From Lithodes maja (lineage: Eukaryota > Arthropoda > Malacostraca > Decapoda > Lithodidae), in contig JBAKBP010007930.1 of NCBI GenBank assembly GCA_037953745.1, positions 1 to 64,000 of the forward strand: a stretch of DNA of 64,000 nucleotides. Reading direction: 5' to 3'. The notes under the pieces were generated by a model. It did no database searches. It worked only from the letters and a program-made list of their open reading frames with translations, and was not told the origin of the DNA. Below are positions 27,683 through 37,884 of the stretch, one piece after another; position 1 is the first letter of the stretch, and every line of letters begins with the position of its first letter. The position numbers and the translations under genes are program-made.

Positions 27683-28053
27683 TTGGTTTGGACAATACAT
27701 AATACAAGATATTATTAATGTGGGTTATTATATTTCATTAAACTGGTTAAAAATTGATGAAGAAATAACCATTACACAATTGACTAAAGAGGAAACCACA
27801 AAGTTAAATGATACTGAACATGGATAATATATGCATATCATCTTAAGATATTAATATTATAAAAACACAATACATTTAGTGGCGACATACTCTGAAACCC
27901 TCAATTCTTACCTGAAGAGAAAACCAGCGTGAGTGGCGTCCTATGAACCAATATTTTCATCATGTTTACTTACTTGGGTTTACTTGGGGTGATTCCGTCT
28001 TCTGTAGACGCTGCTAAGGTGGGCCTCCGCAGCGGGTGTTCATGGCATTGTCA

Positions 28054-28153
28054 ATTTATAATGTAAAACTTGAAAAATATACAAACCGATACAGAGACGA
28101 CACAATCTAAAGGCAAAAGAACTTATCAAAATTGCTATGTGGAAATAACGCCA
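28054..28153 (+). repeat. Dispersed repeat Z3
   Basis: 'tataatgtaaaacttg...aaaagaacttatcaaaattgctatgtggaaataacgc', 36 bp beyond the exon 4 donor. Confidence 0.6.
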
Positions 28154-28189
28154 ATACAGTACTGTACTTATAATGAATTCATGACTTAC

Positions 28190-28408
28190 CTCCCACCATC
28201 TGCCATATAATGTTGACAATAGCCACATTCAGAGCATGTGGTAATGGTGCTGGTTTGTCTGCCTGTTTCTTGAGCTCCTCCACCAGCCACTTAGCCTGGG
28301 TGTGGACGGCATCAACCAGCTTGGACTTGCCCATCCCTAGGTCCCTCAGTTGACGCAGGCTGAAGCGCCGGTTGTTGTGCCATCGAGCTCCGTTTGTAGC
28401 CCCAACAC
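28190..28408 (-). CDS. P450 exon 4
   Basis: 219 nt, acceptor TTGCTCTCCAG and donor GTAAGT, phase 1 at both ends. It encodes GVGATNGARWHNNRRFSLRQ, which contains the C-helix W-x3-R whose residues contact the heme propionates, followed by LRDLGMGKSKLVD and NVAIVNIIWQMVGG. This is diagnostic of clan 2. RTE-B begins only about 28 bp upstream of the acceptor. Confidence 0.9.
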
Positions 28409-28916
28409 CTGGAGAGCAATACATGTTATCTGGCTATGTGTAGGCCTACTGATTAATGCGTCAGTACGTGAGGAGAATGAACAGAGCGAGTTATTTTATC
28501 TGAATGTTGGGCTAAAGCAAGGGTGTGTGATATCCCCATGGCTGTTCAATATATATATGGATAGTCATGAAAGAAATACAAGGAAGATCAGTGGATGTTG
28601 GTGTACCACTGATAAGGGAAGGAAATGAGTGGAAGCTACCTGTACTGCTGTTTGCTGACGATACAGTTCTGATGAGTGATAGTGAATGGGAGTTGCAGGG
28701 TCTGGCAAATATGCTTGGAACAGTGTGTGAAAAACGGAATCTGAAGATAAATGTGGGAAAGAGTAAGGTTATGGTCTTTGAAAGGGGTGCAGCCTCAGAG
28801 TGTGAGGTGAAGTTGAACGGTCATGCTATGGAGAATGTCAGCTCATTTATGTACTATATTTGGGCAGTGTGTTGAGTAAAGATGGGAGTATGGATGAAGA
28901 GGTGCAGGAGAGGGTG

Positions 28917-29179
28917 TTAAGTCAGTAAAAATAGGTTAGCCTAAACAGAACCAGATTTGACCAGGTCAAGTGAGATATCTTTCTTGCTCTAACTGGTAGA
29001 GTGACTGCCTCATAGCCTAAGGGTCCCAAGATCAATCCCAGCCCAGGGCATATTTTCGGGAGGCTATTTCAGCATCTAACGAAGTTTAGGTGTGTTGGTA
29101 AAATTGTTAAGATGGTTGAAAGTAAGATCGGAGCTCCAAAACTCCTCTTTCAGGTATGATGTAAAAACCTATTCCTACA
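28917..29179 (+). mobile_element. tRNA-like SINE T2 inside RTE-B
   Basis: A 263-bp insert with AGGGTG duplicated at 28911-28916 and 29180-29185. The interior has 'aactggtagagtgactgcctc' (A-box-like) and 'aagatcaatccc' (B-box-like). The empty site is visible at 61981-61995. Confidence 0.65.
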
Positions 29180-29450
29180 AGGGTGCAACAGGGGAAGAGG
29201 GTTGTAGGAACGCTGAAAGCAGTAACAAGAAATAGGGTACAAAGGAAATCAAGCAACAACAGGTCTAGTGACCCTTCTAGGTTGCTTGTCCTCCAAAACA
29301 CTGAGGATCAAGTGTCCAAACAGTGGTTTAGAGTGGGTAAGGGAACATTGGAAAGGGAATTACTGCCCTGGAACTAATGTCCGTGGCAGGATTAGGAAGT
29401 TAGTAAGGGACAGATGGGTTAGTAACTGAGGGGGGGATAAAATAAAGTTA

Positions 29451-30536
29451 TTAATTTACAAACGCAGTCAGTCGCGGGTTTGATGCGAGATATTTGTCTA
29501 GGCGAAGTTTAAATGAATCAACGGTGATGCAGTCTATAACGTTTCGGGGAAGCCCATTCCACAAGTTGACAACTCGATTGAAGAAGAAATTCTTAGATTC
29601 GTGTGAGTTAAAAGATTTACCAATAATTTTGCAACCGTTTCCCCGCGTGTAATTAGATTGGTCGATAGTGAAGTACTTACTACAGTTCATATTGTCGATG
29701 CCTTTGATGATTTTGAACACTTGAATTAAGTCACCTCTTAATCTGCGCTGGGTTAAAGGAAATAGATTTAATTCTCTAAGACGCTTTTCGTATGGTTTGT
29801 TCTTTAGGCTAGGTATCATTTTGGTAACTCTACATTGAACTCGTTCTAGCTTGTTTATATATTTTTGGTAATAAGGGCACCAGGATTGAACGCAGTATTC
29901 CAGAAGAGGGTGGACTAAGGAATTGTAAAGAGTTAGGATAACTTCTTTGGATTTATGCTCAAATGACCTGCCTATAAAGCCAATTATTTTGTTTGCCTTC
30001 TTAACAACTTCTGAACATTGTTGACTCGGTTTTAGGTTACTCGATATTGTTACTCCCAGATCGGTTTCTCTGTTTACATTCTTAAGCTGAGTGCCATTCA
30101 TCGAATAGTTTGCTTTCTCATTTAGGTATCCGATATGTAGTACTTTACATTTATCCGCATTGAAACTCATTTGCCAAATTTGGGCCCAACATGACAATTT
30201 ATCTAGATTGTGTTGCATATCGTCAACTTGTTCTTTTGAGAGTACGCTATTTGCAATTTTTGTATCGTCAGCAAATTTTGAGATTGTACAGGTGAGACCC
30301 TCATCTATGTCGTTGATGTAAATTAGAAAGAGAATTGGTCCTAGTACCGATCCCTGGGGTACCCCACTACTTACATTGGTCCATTTAGATGCCTTACCGT
30401 TTATAACTACTCTTTGCTTTCTGTTGCTGAGCCAATTTTCTATCCATTTCAACACACCGTCTTGTATTCCATGTGCTTTTAGTTTTAGCAGTAAAACGTT
30501 TGTGGGGAACTTTGTCAAAGGCCTTTTGAAAATCAA
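29451..30536 (-). pseudogene. CR1-like RT, C-terminal part
   Basis: It encodes SGVPQGSVLGPILFLIYIND and ISKFADDTKIANSV (active-site FADD), then LGVTISSNLKPSQQCSEVVK, HPLLEYCVQSWCPYYQKYI and the C-terminal VVNLWNGLPRNVIDC. The text upstream to 30654 (DTQHGFRKKRSCLTNLLDF) is the same RT but is frame-shifted relative to this part. The protein is cut off from its N-terminal half by the piggyBac insertion. Confidence 0.85.
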
Positions 30537-31029
30537 GGTACTGTATATAATATCTACAGCTTTACTCTCATCGTAGAGGTTGAGGATATCGTGGAAGAAG
30601 TCTAAGAGGTTTGTTAAACAGGAACGTTTTTTACGAAAGCCGTGTTGAGTATCTTTAACCCTCCAGCCCCGGGGGCTATAGCTTATGACTGTACTGCTGT
30701 ACCGGGGGTTTTGAGGATTTTTTACCTATGTTAACTACTCTGTAAATGAATGAATATTGCATGTAATGTTGTGAATAAAAAAAAATAATGTTCCACAAAC
30801 CTTCCTCTGTCGAATGGCGTTAAGTAGAGGTCTCTAGCCCCTCTGGTTGCATAATGGTGAGCGCGGGAAGACGAGTGCTTTTTTATGCGGGAATTTCCTC
30901 ACGCGTCCGAAAGCGTCGGCCCGCCCTGGCTACGACGCACCTAGCCGCTCGCCGCGCCAAAGTATTTATCTCCCTTAGACGATTTTAGTGTTTGATATTG
31001 AGAATGTGATGTTTATTTGATATTTTCTA

Positions 31030-31590
31030 GTTATTTTGAGGCCAATTATATAAAATATGTTTATTAGGGTATCAATTTCACTGATATTGGTAATTTTCAC
31101 TCGATACCGTACATTTTATTAGTAATTGAGGTATGTTATTGTTGTATTAGGCACTGATTATTCGTTATCACAGGTGTTTATTATACTTTGGCCATCAAAT
31201 ATTAGGTCTTGTGTCACTTTCACTTTGACAAATATGCTTTAGAGAGTGTCACTGTCACTGATAATGCTCATTTTCACTCGATACCGTACATTTTATTAGT
31301 AATTGAGGTAGGTTATTGTTGTATTAGGCACTGATTATTCGTTATCACAGGTGTTTATTATACTTTGGCCATCAAATCTTAGGTCTTGTGTCACTTTCAC
31401 TTTGACAAATATGCTTTAGAGAGTGTCACTGTCACTGATAATGCTCATTTTCACTCGATACCGTACATTTTATTAGTAATTGAGGTAGGTTATTGTTGTA
31501 TTAGGCACTGATTATTCATTATCACAGGTGTTTATTATACTTTGGCCATCAAATCTTAGGTCTTGTGTCACTTTCACTTAGTTATATGAT
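31030..31590 (+). repeat. ~177-bp tandem repeat inside the piggyBac
   Basis: 'ttttcactcgataccgtac' recurs at 31093, 31271 and 31448, giving a period of 177-178 bp and about three units. The last two are almost identical. It lies between the transposase stop and the left terminus, where piggyBac-type subterminal binding repeats can occur. Confidence 0.8.
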
Positions 31591-31848
31591 TTGTAAACGT
31601 TTTATATACAATTTATTGTGTCTTTTTTCACTGATTGATATATTTCTATAGGTTCTAATCATATGAATGTCACTTGGTATATACATATGTGTCACTTTCA
31701 CATATTATTATGGTGGAATTGTATTTGTATCAATTTTCTCATAATACTTGACTTTTTTATTATAATACATTGGTTTTCTTCCACTTTTTGCCTATATATA
31801 ATTATAGTGTACATATTGTCATTTTATTTGGCAATTTCAGTATGATTA

Positions 31849-34755
31849 TTAGAACTCCTGCTTGGTGTGGTAAGCAGCGAAGCACCATACAGCACAGAGT
31901 GCCACCTTGCACTCCACACACTCCGTGGTTGACTTTTTACCTGGGTGCGGCCTCACCCTGCTGTGGTAGCAGACATGGCACCGCTTCTGATTTGTTCTTC
32001 CTGCTGCATTCTGAGGAAAGAAACCAAGCTGGTGCCTAAGCAGGTATGGAGCAGACTGCAAGCGGTCGATAACGGCGGGCCCAGGATGTGCCACTGCCCT
32101 CTGTGGCGTAGCATACTTCTCCAGGAGCCCCGTCAACACCTGCTTTTGGAACCTCCGCAGGCTATTGAACTTCAGGGGTGGGTTCTCATTCCGAAGCCTG
32201 TATATATTATAGGCATTCAGAATTGACATGTCCACCATATGCAGAAAGAACTTTTTGTACCATCTGCACGAGGTACGCAGGCAGTCAATGAAGCCTATCT
32301 GCATGTCGGACTTGTCCACCAGCCTCATGTTGACGTTGTAGTCCAGGACAGTATCGGGCTTGGTCACCCTGGCCTGGGTGCGGCGATCCACCTTGCCAGT
32401 CTCCACCATTTCCCCCTTGTGGATGGTGGTCAGGAGGTTGACCTTCCGCTGGTCGTGCCAGTGGATAGCCAGAATGGGCCCCGACTTCTTCCTGAAGACA
32501 TCACCTTTTTTGGTCTTTGCAGGGAAAGTTGGCATGCCCTTCCTTTTCCCTCGTACTGTGCCTACAGTCCCCGTCTTGCGCTCATGCAGGTACTGTGAGA
32601 GAGTGGGGGACGTGTAATAGTTGTCCGTGTAGAGGACGTGATTCTTATGGAAGTAGCGGTCCATCATGGCTTGCACCACTGCTCCGCCAAAGCCAATGAG
32701 GGGGTCCACAAGCACGTCCCCTTCCTTCCCGCTGTAGACCAGGAAGTCCAGGACATAGCCAGTTTGGCAGTCGCACAGCACAAAGAATTTTATGCCAAAG
32801 CGATGTCTTTTGGAGGGGATGTACTGCCGGAAGCTGAGTTTTCCCCGGAACAGCACAAGAGACTCGTCAATGACGACCTTGCGGAAGGGCTTGAAGTAGG
32901 AGGTGAAGCGGTCTCGCATCATCTCATACAACGTCCTAATCTTCCACAGCTTGTCTGGGCGGTGGACGTCGGTGTTGGTGACAAGATGGAGCGCTGCGAG
33001 GATATCAAGGTACCGGTCGCGAGCCATATATTTCCCGAAGGCAGGGGTTGAAATCAGATCATTGGTGATCCAATAGTCAGGCAACCTATGCTTCCTGACA
33101 TGAGGCATTAGCATGGTGAGTGCCAGGAACACCATGAATTCTTTATGAGTCACTGGGGTCCACTTCCTCATATGGCCCTTGGTCACCTTGCCCAAAAAGT
33201 GTACCTGGAATTGGTGCTGCTTGTTTGTCTCTTTGACAACATAGCCTACCACCTCCTCATCAAAGAATGCCTCAAATAGTTCGTGTGGTGGAGCATTGGG
33301 GCCTGCAGGAAAATTGGGGGTAATGCCTGAACCCTCCAGTGCCTCATCAAAAGCTGGCACATCAGGGTTGTATCCATCCCCATCAACTACGTCTTGCCAC
33401 TGAAAAACGTAGAATGGGTCTTGTCTACGCTGACGAGGAGCTCCAACTGGTAGCCCAGTACGCCCACGGCCAACTCGGGAGGCGCGCGCCCTAGGGCGGC
33501 GGCGAGGGCGTCGGTCAGGGCGGCGGCCAGGGCGGCGGGCAGAAAGACGGGCAGCACGAAGCCGGGCCAAGCGGGTGGGTCGAGGGTCGTCGATGTCCAT
33601 ATAGTCATCGTCATCGTCAGAGTGGTCATCTTGCCCTGACGGTGGACCTATGTAATCATGGCCAGAGTCTTCAGAGCGGTGCCCTTCATCATCAGTGGCC
33701 CCCACATAATCTGGCGGGGAACCAGTGATGCGTGGGCGGCGTGCGGGTGGGCGAGGTGGGGAAGGAGTGACAGGTGAGGCTGTGTCCTCCCGAGGTCCCG
33801 GGCTCCTTGGCCTGCGACGAGTCACAGAAAGCAATGATTCACTTTCACTAGGCCCAGGTATTGGTGATGCGAGCTCAAATACTTCTGCAGGAAGACATGT
33901 TGAAGGCGGGAGAGGTGGGGAGGACCGTGGGGAAAGTTGCGGGGACGTATGGCTGGGGCCGGCAGGGGTGGACGCCGCCGCGGGAGCCTCAAACAAAACT
34001 CTCTTACTTTTCTTCATTTTCTTAGTATATTTTCTACCTTTCCCCTTTTCGGCAGCAGTATGTCTCCTGTCGGGGGACCTAGGAGGCAAATAGGCCGAAA
34101 GTGGGGGGTCCTCAACCCTTGGCAATGGTGGGGGTGGTGGGGAAGAATGCGGGGCATCCGGGTCATCTTGGGTGGCGTGGGTAGATAAGGGAGACAATGG
34201 CGGTCGAGAAGGGTCACCACGCTGACCCTCACTCACAGCCTCATCCTCACCAAGTATTTTAGCTTGTTCCCTAGCTGCCGCGGCCGCCTTTTCAAGTATT
34301 TTTAACTTATAGAAATGGAGCTTGAAAGGCGATTTACCTGGGGAAGGGCTTGGAGTCGTGTCACTTATGCGAAATTTGGTGAGTGACCTTGAACTCTCCC
34401 ACTCACTCACTCTCGCAAGTTCACTTTCTTTAGGTAAACCAGCTCCCTCAACAACTGGTACATCACCTTCATCACTCTCATCACTCTCAAATTCTTTCGC
34501 AAATCCCCGGAATTGTTCTTTATCACTCTCATGGCCATAATCACTCGACTTATAATTACTCGAGTGGTCACTCACTTCTTCATCAATCTTATGCTTGGCA
34601 TCAGCTTTCTCATAAAGTCTCAAAGTCGTCTCAATACCTCCGGGAGATAACACATTTAGGCGATGGCGTCGGGGTAAGGCACGACGCACTATCAAGGGCG
34701 TCGTAGGAAGCACGATGTCGGACACGGCGGAATCACTATTTGGTGTACTGTCCAT
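31849..34755 (-). CDS. piggyBac transposase (PGBD-like), 968 residues
   Basis: The N-terminal half (about 1-480) is low-complexity: acidic/Ser-rich with DSDESDEGD, Pro-rich with PPPPPLPR, and an Arg-rich stretch near 410-445. The DDE_Tnp_1_7 domain begins near 500 (LFEAFFDEEVVGYV). The catalytic Asp set is present: VVIDESLVLF (about 629), LYTDNYYTSP (about 710) and MRLVDKSDMQ (about 813). The Cys-rich tail has CHVCYHSR, CVECK and CAVWC (about 930-960), the zinc cross-brace that binds target/terminal DNA in piggyBac. Usual family members are near 600 residues, so the long disordered N-terminus is unusual. No stop or frameshift: probably functional. Confidence 0.92.
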   Translation of the reverse strand: MDSTPNSDSAVSDIVLPTTPLIVRRALPRRHRLNVLSPGGIETTLRLYEKADAKHKIDEEVSDHSSNYKSSDYGHESDKEQFRGFAKEFESDESDEGDVPVVEGAGLPKESELARVSEWESSRSLTKFRISDTTPSPSPGKSPFKLHFYKLKILEKAAAAAREQAKILGEDEAVSEGQRGDPSRPPLSPLSTHATQDDPDAPHSSPPPPPLPRVEDPPLSAYLPPRSPDRRHTAAEKGKGRKYTKKMKKSKRVLFEAPAAASTPAGPSHTSPQLSPRSSPPLPPSTCLPAEVFELASPIPGPSESESLLSVTRRRPRSPGPREDTASPVTPSPPRPPARRPRITGSPPDYVGATDDEGHRSEDSGHDYIGPPSGQDDHSDDDDDYMDIDDPRPTRLARLRAARLSARRPGRRPDRRPRRRPRARASRVGRGRTGLPVGAPRQRRQDPFYVFQWQDVVDGDGYNPDVPAFDEALEGSGITPNFPAGPNAPPHELFEAFFDEEVVGYVVKETNKQHQFQVHFLGKVTKGHMRKWTPVTHKEFMVFLALTMLMPHVRKHRLPDYWITNDLISTPAFGKYMARDRYLDILAALHLVTNTDVHRPDKLWKIRTLYEMMRDRFTSYFKPFRKVVIDESLVLFRGKLSFRQYIPSKRHRFGIKFFVLCDCQTGYVLDFLVYSGKEGDVLVDPLIGFGGAVVQAMMDRYFHKNHVLYTDNYYTSPTLSQYLHERKTGTVGTVRGKRKGMPTFPAKTKKGDVFRKKSGPILAIHWHDQRKVNLLTTIHKGEMVETGKVDRRTQARVTKPDTVLDYNVNMRLVDKSDMQIGFIDCLRTSCRWYKKFFLHMVDMSILNAYNIYRLRNENPPLKFNSLRRFQKQVLTGLLEKYATPQRAVAHPGPAVIDRLQSAPYLLRHQLGFFPQNAAGRTNQKRCHVCYHSRVRPHPGKKSTTECVECKVALCAVWCFAAYHTKQEF

Positions 34756-34989
34756 GATGGCGTCGGGGTAGATACTGTTGTTGTGGCGTCGTTGACGCCG
34801 GGTGGCGCCACCTACCGCCCCATCATCACAAAATGTGCGCGCGGCTTTCGAAAATCAAGCACGAAAGCAAGGGGCGTACATGAGGCCATCCGGGTTGCGC
34901 GGGCCGAGTATGTTATGGGCGTATATGAGGTCATCCGGGTTGGAGGGGTTAAGTATGTTATTTTCCTCTAAGTGATTTACAAGTCTGTC

Positions 34990-35391
34990 TCATATGACCG
35001 TTTCTAGCATTTTACATACAACTGAGGTTAAGCTAATTGGACGATAGTTACTGGGTAGGGATTTGCTGCCTTTTTTGAATATCGGTGTTACGTTGGCTAG
35101 CTTCCACTGATCAGGCATAGTTCCAGACTGCAAGGATTTATTGAATAGTAATGTCAGTGGTTTGGAGAGCTCATCCTTAGCTTCCTTTAGAACTCTAGGC
35201 GAGATTGTATCAGGTCCAGGCGTTTTATTTACCTTGAGTTTATCTAAACAATTCAATACTTCTCTCTCTGTAACGGTGATATTGCTTAGAACATCTGAAT
35301 CATCAATCTGAATCGGCGATGGTGTAGGGATATCACTGAGGTCTTCTGTTGTAAAAACTGATGCAAAGAAGGTATTGAGGGCATTACTCAT
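34990..35391 (-). pseudogene. CR1-like RT, N-terminal part
   Basis: It encodes NALNTFFASVFTTEDLSD, then CLDKLKVNKTPGPDTISPRV (the PGPD motif of CR1-type RTs), IFKKGSKSLPSNYRPISLTS and SVVCKMLETVI, followed by a TGA stop. Sequence upstream to 35545 (NPKEFYSYIRKKK) belongs to the same linker. It is separated from the FADD part by piggyBac. Confidence 0.85.
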
Positions 35392-35967
35392 TTGTACTTC
35401 GTCTTTGGTGTATTCTTCATTTTCATCGACTAACGGTCCAACAGTTGAAGTAACTACTTTTTTCTTTCTGATATAACTATAGAATTCTTTCGGGTTTGTT
35501 TTACTTTGATTCGCAATATGTAACTCTAAGGTCTTTTTACTTTGCTTAACCCGGGAGCTGCTGGGAGACTCTTAAGAGTTCCCCCGGCGGACTGCGGGAA
35601 GACTCTTGAGAGTAAGTAAAATAAAAAATCAACTTTTGACATCGAAAAAAAAAATATATATATATTTTTATTTTTTTATTTTTTTATTTTTTTTTGGCCC
35701 CTGGGCCATGCAAAATCTCAGTCCTCTACCTCCCCTCCTTCCCCACTTTCCTCCTCTCCTTCAGTTATCACCTATTTTCCCTATTATTCCCTTATTCTGA
35801 GGTATATTTTCGTGCTAACTGAAATGCTGGGTGTGAAGGGAATTCATGGTCTCCTGAAATATCCCCAGGCTACCTTTAGGATCAACTTTTCCTGGTACCT
35901 GGCGCGGGGTACGAACCTCTGAAGGGAATTTAACCCCCCTAAAAACCCACAGGTTTTGAGATGCCTT

Positions 35968-36046
35968 GGGTGGGGTTCGAACCCTGGTTAGTGACCCAAC
36001 CATCACCACCAGGCCCGCGCGCTAACCCACTGTACTACCACGGACG
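35968..36046 (-). promoter_or_regulatory. tRNA-like pol III boxes inside the TRIM LTR (also at +554)
   Basis: On the minus strand the LTR has an A-box-like TGGTAGTACAGTGGGTTAGC and a perfect B box GGTTCGAACCC about 54 bases apart. The copy in the second LTR is at 36522-36600. It looks like a tRNA or tRNA-derived SINE head that became part of the LTR. A functional tRNA fold has not been shown. Confidence 0.55.
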
Positions 36047-36353
36047 TACTAAAAGTATAGCAACCTTAGTCCGATTTTTAAGAACCAGGTGATAGTCTCG
36101 TGGTGTTATCACGTGATGAGTTTATTGGACTTACCATCTACGACTATTTTACGCTATACCTGACGTCAACTCGGGTTAGTATTATTGTGGGTGCGGGACA
36201 TTTTCGAGGGCATTACATTACATCCTTCTTTAACTAGGCTAGTCCCTAGCCTATTTTAAGGTCGTAAGGTATCGTAGCTGTATTACCTCAGCAATCTCAA
36301 TATTGTTGGTATAGGGTTCGCGTGACGGGTGCTCCACGTAGCTACCTGGTCAC

Positions 36354-36372
36354 GATCCCACCGCTGCCACCA
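36354..36372 (-). other. Primer binding site for tRNA-Leu in the TRIM
   Basis: Minus-strand TGGTGGCAGCGGTGGGATC follows the LTR end by one base. Its complement reads as the T-arm/acceptor 3' end of eukaryotic tRNA-Leu including CCA (…CCCACCGCTGCCACCA). Confidence 0.75.
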
Positions 36373-37139
36373 ATGAAATGCTGGGTGTGAAGGGAATTCA
36401 TGGTCTCCTGAAATATCCCCAGGCTACCTTTAGGATCAACTTTTCCTGGTACCTGGCGCGGGGTACGAACCTCTGAAGGGAATTTAACCCCCCTAAAAAC
36501 CCACAGGTTTTGAGATGCCTTGGGTGGGGTTCGAACCCTGGTTAGTGACCCAACCATCACCACCAGGCCCGCGCGCTAACCCACTGTACTACCACGGACG
36601 TACTAAAAGTATAGCAACCTTAGTCCGATTTTTAAGAACCAGGTGATAGTCTCGTGGTGTTATCACGTGATGAGTTTATTGGACTTACCATCTACGACTA
36701 TTTTACGCTATACCTGACGTCAACTCGGGTTAGTATTATTGTGGGTGCGGGACATTTTCGAGGGCATTACACTAACATTAGCGAGTTGCAAGCAGGGTGT
36801 TGTCATCACTGATGGCAAGCGAGTGCAAGAGAGAGAGAGAGAGTATCGATCGACTGTGTCTCAGTGGCCTTGGGGGAAATTGGCGGGAAAGCAGTTTGCC
36901 TCACCCATACATTATACAACTCGCGGGCTATATCTCCGATTTTGACCATCCAAACGCTGTTTTCACTCGTTTTATTGTTGTTTCAGGTTAATACCTTTAT
37001 AATCAACCCATAATAGGCGCATATGGATAATTATTAATGCTATTAATGGTACAATGAATATTTTAGTGACGGAAACACCTCAAATACGTCAGCACAGGGG
37101 GACGTTTTCAATTACCCCCATGCGCACTTGTTAGGTTAA

Positions 37140-37884
37140 TTAACTTTTTGGCTTTGCGTCGTAGCTCTACAAATTTCACCCGTTCTTCGTCATTTTGTGA
37201 GGATTTTAATCTATCATTAGCAAATTTTTTAGCAAGCAGGCAGTTTGAAATATCTTTATTCCACCATTTGGGCTTATTATTATGGCCTGGACGCCGTATT
37301 TTCGATGGTATGCAGTCTTGCACTGCTTTTAGGTAAGTGGTTTCGAATAACTTCCAAGATGTATTTATGTCGTTATTGTTAATTAAAAAGCTCCAATCAG
37401 TTTCTTTAAACATAGCTCTAAGTTTATGGAAGTTTGCTTTCTTGAAATTAGGGACTTTTTCAATGCTACTATTTGGTTCGTTACTAGTAAACTTTAAAGT
37501 GAAAGTTATCGTACGATGGTCGCTGTTACTGAATTCATCACCAACATTCAAATTCTCTATTAATTCTTCTTTTGTTGCAAGTACAATGTCAAGAACGTTA
37601 TTACCACGGGTCGGCGTTCGAACAAATTGATAAAGCGAACTCTCTTGCAAGTTCGTATACAAGTCATGTCCGGAGTTTGAAGTAAGAGTATCGCCCCACT
37701 TGGTCACAGGTAAATTAAAGTCGCCAAAAATTACAGTATCTTGTGAGTTACTTACATCTGCAATTTGTTCGTAAATTTCTCGGTCAGTTTGCACTGATTG
37801 AGCTGGAGGTCTGTATATTAACGCAAGTATTATTTTTGTACCTTTATTATTCTTTATTAGCACAAAAGATGTGTCGATGTTCAC
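37140..37884 (-). pseudogene. CR1-like endonuclease (APE) domain fragment
   Basis: It encodes ALIYRPPAQS, VIFGDFNLPVTKWG (GDFN motif) and NSDHRTITFTL (SDH catalytic motif), then a linker PKWWNKDISNCLLAKKF. These are the C-terminal two thirds of an AP-endonuclease-like domain. The 5' end is truncated where RTE-B resumes. The frame runs into W1 at TTAA 37136. Confidence 0.85.

Larger units (their letters stand above)
30659..34948 (-). mobile_element. piggyBac transposon, apparently intact (4290 bp)
   Basis: It is bounded by TTAA at 30655-30658 and 34949-34952. The ends are imperfect inverted repeats (CCCTCCAGCCCCGG on the left; CCCCTCCAACCCGG read inward on the right). It encodes one full-length transposase. 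About 1.2 kb downstream of the gene is non-coding and contains a 177-bp tandem repeat. The right subterminal part has two 43-bp related units at about 34876-34960. It is inserted within CR1-like RT codons. Confidence 0.9.
35820..36771 (-). mobile_element. LTR retrotransposon miniature (TRIM-like), 952 bp
   Basis: Two 398-bp LTRs (35820-36217, 36374-36771), seemingly identical, with TG...CA ends, flank a 156-bp interior. The 5-bp target duplication CTAAC lies at 35815-35819 and 36772-36776. On the minus strand a primer site follows the first LTR and a purine tract (AAAGAAGGATG) precedes the second, so minus is the element strand. There is no gag or pol, so it depends on proteins from elsewhere. 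The W2 copy at 60440 shows the empty site. Confidence 0.85.
35550..37135 (+). mobile_element. TTAA-type non-autonomous element W1, carrying an LTR miniature
   Basis: TTAA flanks at 35546-35549 and 37136-37139. The left end is CCCGGGAGCTGC and the right end (inward) CCTAACAAGTGCGCATGG. Without the LTR insert and one 5-bp duplication it is 629 bp, exactly the length of W2 (60172-60800), with near-identical sequence. No protein is encoded; short frames are not conserved. It is probably mobilised by a piggyBac-type transposase. Confidence 0.85.
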
